A stretch of DNA of 64,000 bases from Onchocerca volvulus (Eukaryota; Nematoda; Chromadorea; Rhabditida; Onchocercidae): positions 1,984,001-2,048,000 of the forward strand of contig HG738137.1 of the NCBI GenBank assembly GCA_000499405.2. Reading direction: 5' to 3'. Both the position numbers and the translations under genes were made by a program. The notes beneath the pieces were generated by a model. The model was not told the DNA's origin. It saw only the letters and a program-made list of their open reading frames with translations, and ran no database searches. Below are positions 62,901-64,000 of the stretch, in pieces. Every line of letters begins with the position of its first letter. Position 1 is the first letter of the stretch.

Positions 62901-63102
62901 TCTATTTGTTTACTATTTTTAAATAACTGCTCAGTGAACATAATTAGTGGCCAGCTGAAAGTTGGAACTTCATCATGGATGAAAGCCAAACACCGGAATC
63001 TAAAGATCTTGGATTTAATTATTCAATCTCATATTTATGCAATATAAACTTGGAAAGTGACGCAAAGAAAACATGCACAAGAATTTTTAATCAAGCAATG
63101 AA

Positions 63103-63318
63103 AATTCATTAAAAAATAAGAAGTAGCGAAATTGCTTCACTCATGGCAATATCTAGAACGATGAAATTATTATGAATAAATTGTTTTGATAAAACAGGAT
63201 TATCAAAATGAATCGCAGATAACGCTACAAAACTGTGTAATTGGAAATGAGAGATGGAAAATTTAAAATTATCCGAAAATAAAATTCCCAAATTCCAAAG
63301 ACTGACTTTATTAAACAA
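63103..63318 (-). CDS. Possible exon or gene remnant on the minus strand
   Basis: Open frame reading NKVSLWNLGILFSDNFKFSI, SHFQLHSFVALSAIHFDNPV, LSKQFIHNNFIVLDIAMSEA then ISLLLIF-stop. Composition is less AT-driven than neighbouring noise. It may belong with the 62587-62900 block, but stop codons in all frames of the roughly 200 bases between them exclude a simple continuous frame. Confidence 0.3.
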
Positions 63319-63915
63319 AAAAAATTTTAATAATTCATCATAGATTTAACATTTTATAGGACGTACTAACAATTTTGAAATGAAAATTCACGAAAGAAAA
63401 CTAAAGAAATTTTCTAAAGAAGAAATAAAAAAGAAATTAAGCATTATCGATTAAAATTATACACATGCCAGATATGGATCAATAGATTTAAAAGATGAAT
63501 CCATGATTAGCTAGAATCAGAATCAAGCGGTGAGCAAAATATTTCAGAATACTCTAAGATCGATTTAATCAGTACCAAGACTCGTCATAAACAATCCTAA
63601 TCGATAATCTACAGTATACAGTGTAATTTTATATCGATTTCACCGAGAACTCAAAAAAAGAATCGTTGGTAACATTTTTCTACAGTCCAAATAAAACAAA
63701 ACATAGAATGAATCGAAAAATGAAATCTATTTCATAAGAGAAAAGAAAACAACAAAAAAACAAAAAAAACATTTCTCTATTTTCACACTGAAATATTTAA
63801 TGAATTCATATACAGTGCACATCGCTATATGACGATGGATAGAATGATCGCGAACCAAATTGAATAAATGAAACTGCATATTTCAAAAAAAGAAGAAAAA
63901 AAAGTTACAGATGTA

Positions 63916-63984
63916 AATAGAGTGCAGCTTTTAGCCAGAACACGTCATGGTAAAAATCCAAATACACAACTGGGTTCTATGAGG
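63916..63984 (+). CDS. Partial exon at the right edge of the window
   Basis: After a strong acceptor (AAAAGTTACAG) the block reads VNRVQLLARTRHGKNPNTQL then GSM and ends at a donor AG-GTAAAA. It should be an exon of a plus-strand gene that continues to the right. Too short to identify. Confidence 0.45.
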
Positions 63985-64000
63985 TAAAAATTTTTCGTTT

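Noticed and set aside
1..64000. CRISPR array, bacterial operons or Wolbachia-derived insert
   Set aside because: No regularly spaced identical repeats with unique spacers, and all supported genes have spliceosomal introns; I saw no intron-free bacterial-like gene.

Overview
The window looks like nuclear DNA of a nematode. It is very AT-rich. Genes are split by many AT-rich introns with TTTTCAG-type acceptors, several start codons sit a few bases after a solitary TTTTCAG/TTTGCAG site with no exon before it (the pattern expected for spliced-leader trans-splicing), and conserved proteins are interleaved with small secreted and lectin-like proteins. A clade III (filarial/spirurid) worm is my guess from composition and gene style; no marker gene proves it. 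Exon models were built by hand from splice signals, reading phase and family knowledge, so ends can be off by a few bases.

Layout. 1-8.4 kb: no gene I can support; tandem repeats, an A-rich simple repeat and a degenerate dispersed element. 8.4-12.4 kb (-): nine exons that read in frame as nicotinamide riboside kinase fused to the large subunit of molybdopterin synthase (MOCS2B/MoaE). 13.9-16.0 kb (-): an acidic protein of unknown function with repeated D/E-F-S exons. 17.9-19.1 kb (-): a 106-residue helical protein. 20.9-22.8 kb (-): NSE1 of the SMC5/6 complex. 23.5 kb (+): tRNA-Cys(GCA). 25.2-29.4 kb (-): an unrecognised protein with three related modules. 30.4-31.6 and 35.2-36.4 kb (+): two paralogous secreted proteins with identical intron phases. 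38.7 kb (+): an orphan 3' exon. 39.5-45.2 kb (-): lariat debranching enzyme DBR1, 11 exons. 47.1-56.0 kb (-): a secreted multidomain lectin locus, with a signal peptide, a run of Cys-rich exons all in phase 1-1, and two C-type lectin domains. 57.3-58.9 kb (+): a histidine-phosphatase (phosphoglycerate mutase-like) protein. 60.9-62.6 kb (+): a small membrane protein. 62.6-63.3 kb (-) and 63.9 kb (+): partial coding regions.

Functionally the set is mixed: NAD and molybdenum-cofactor metabolism (one locus), genome maintenance (NSE1), RNA metabolism (DBR1) and secreted or surface proteins. The most notable items are the NRK-MoaE fusion, the phase-1 Cys-rich/C-type-lectin locus, the three-module unknown protein and the secreted paralog pair.
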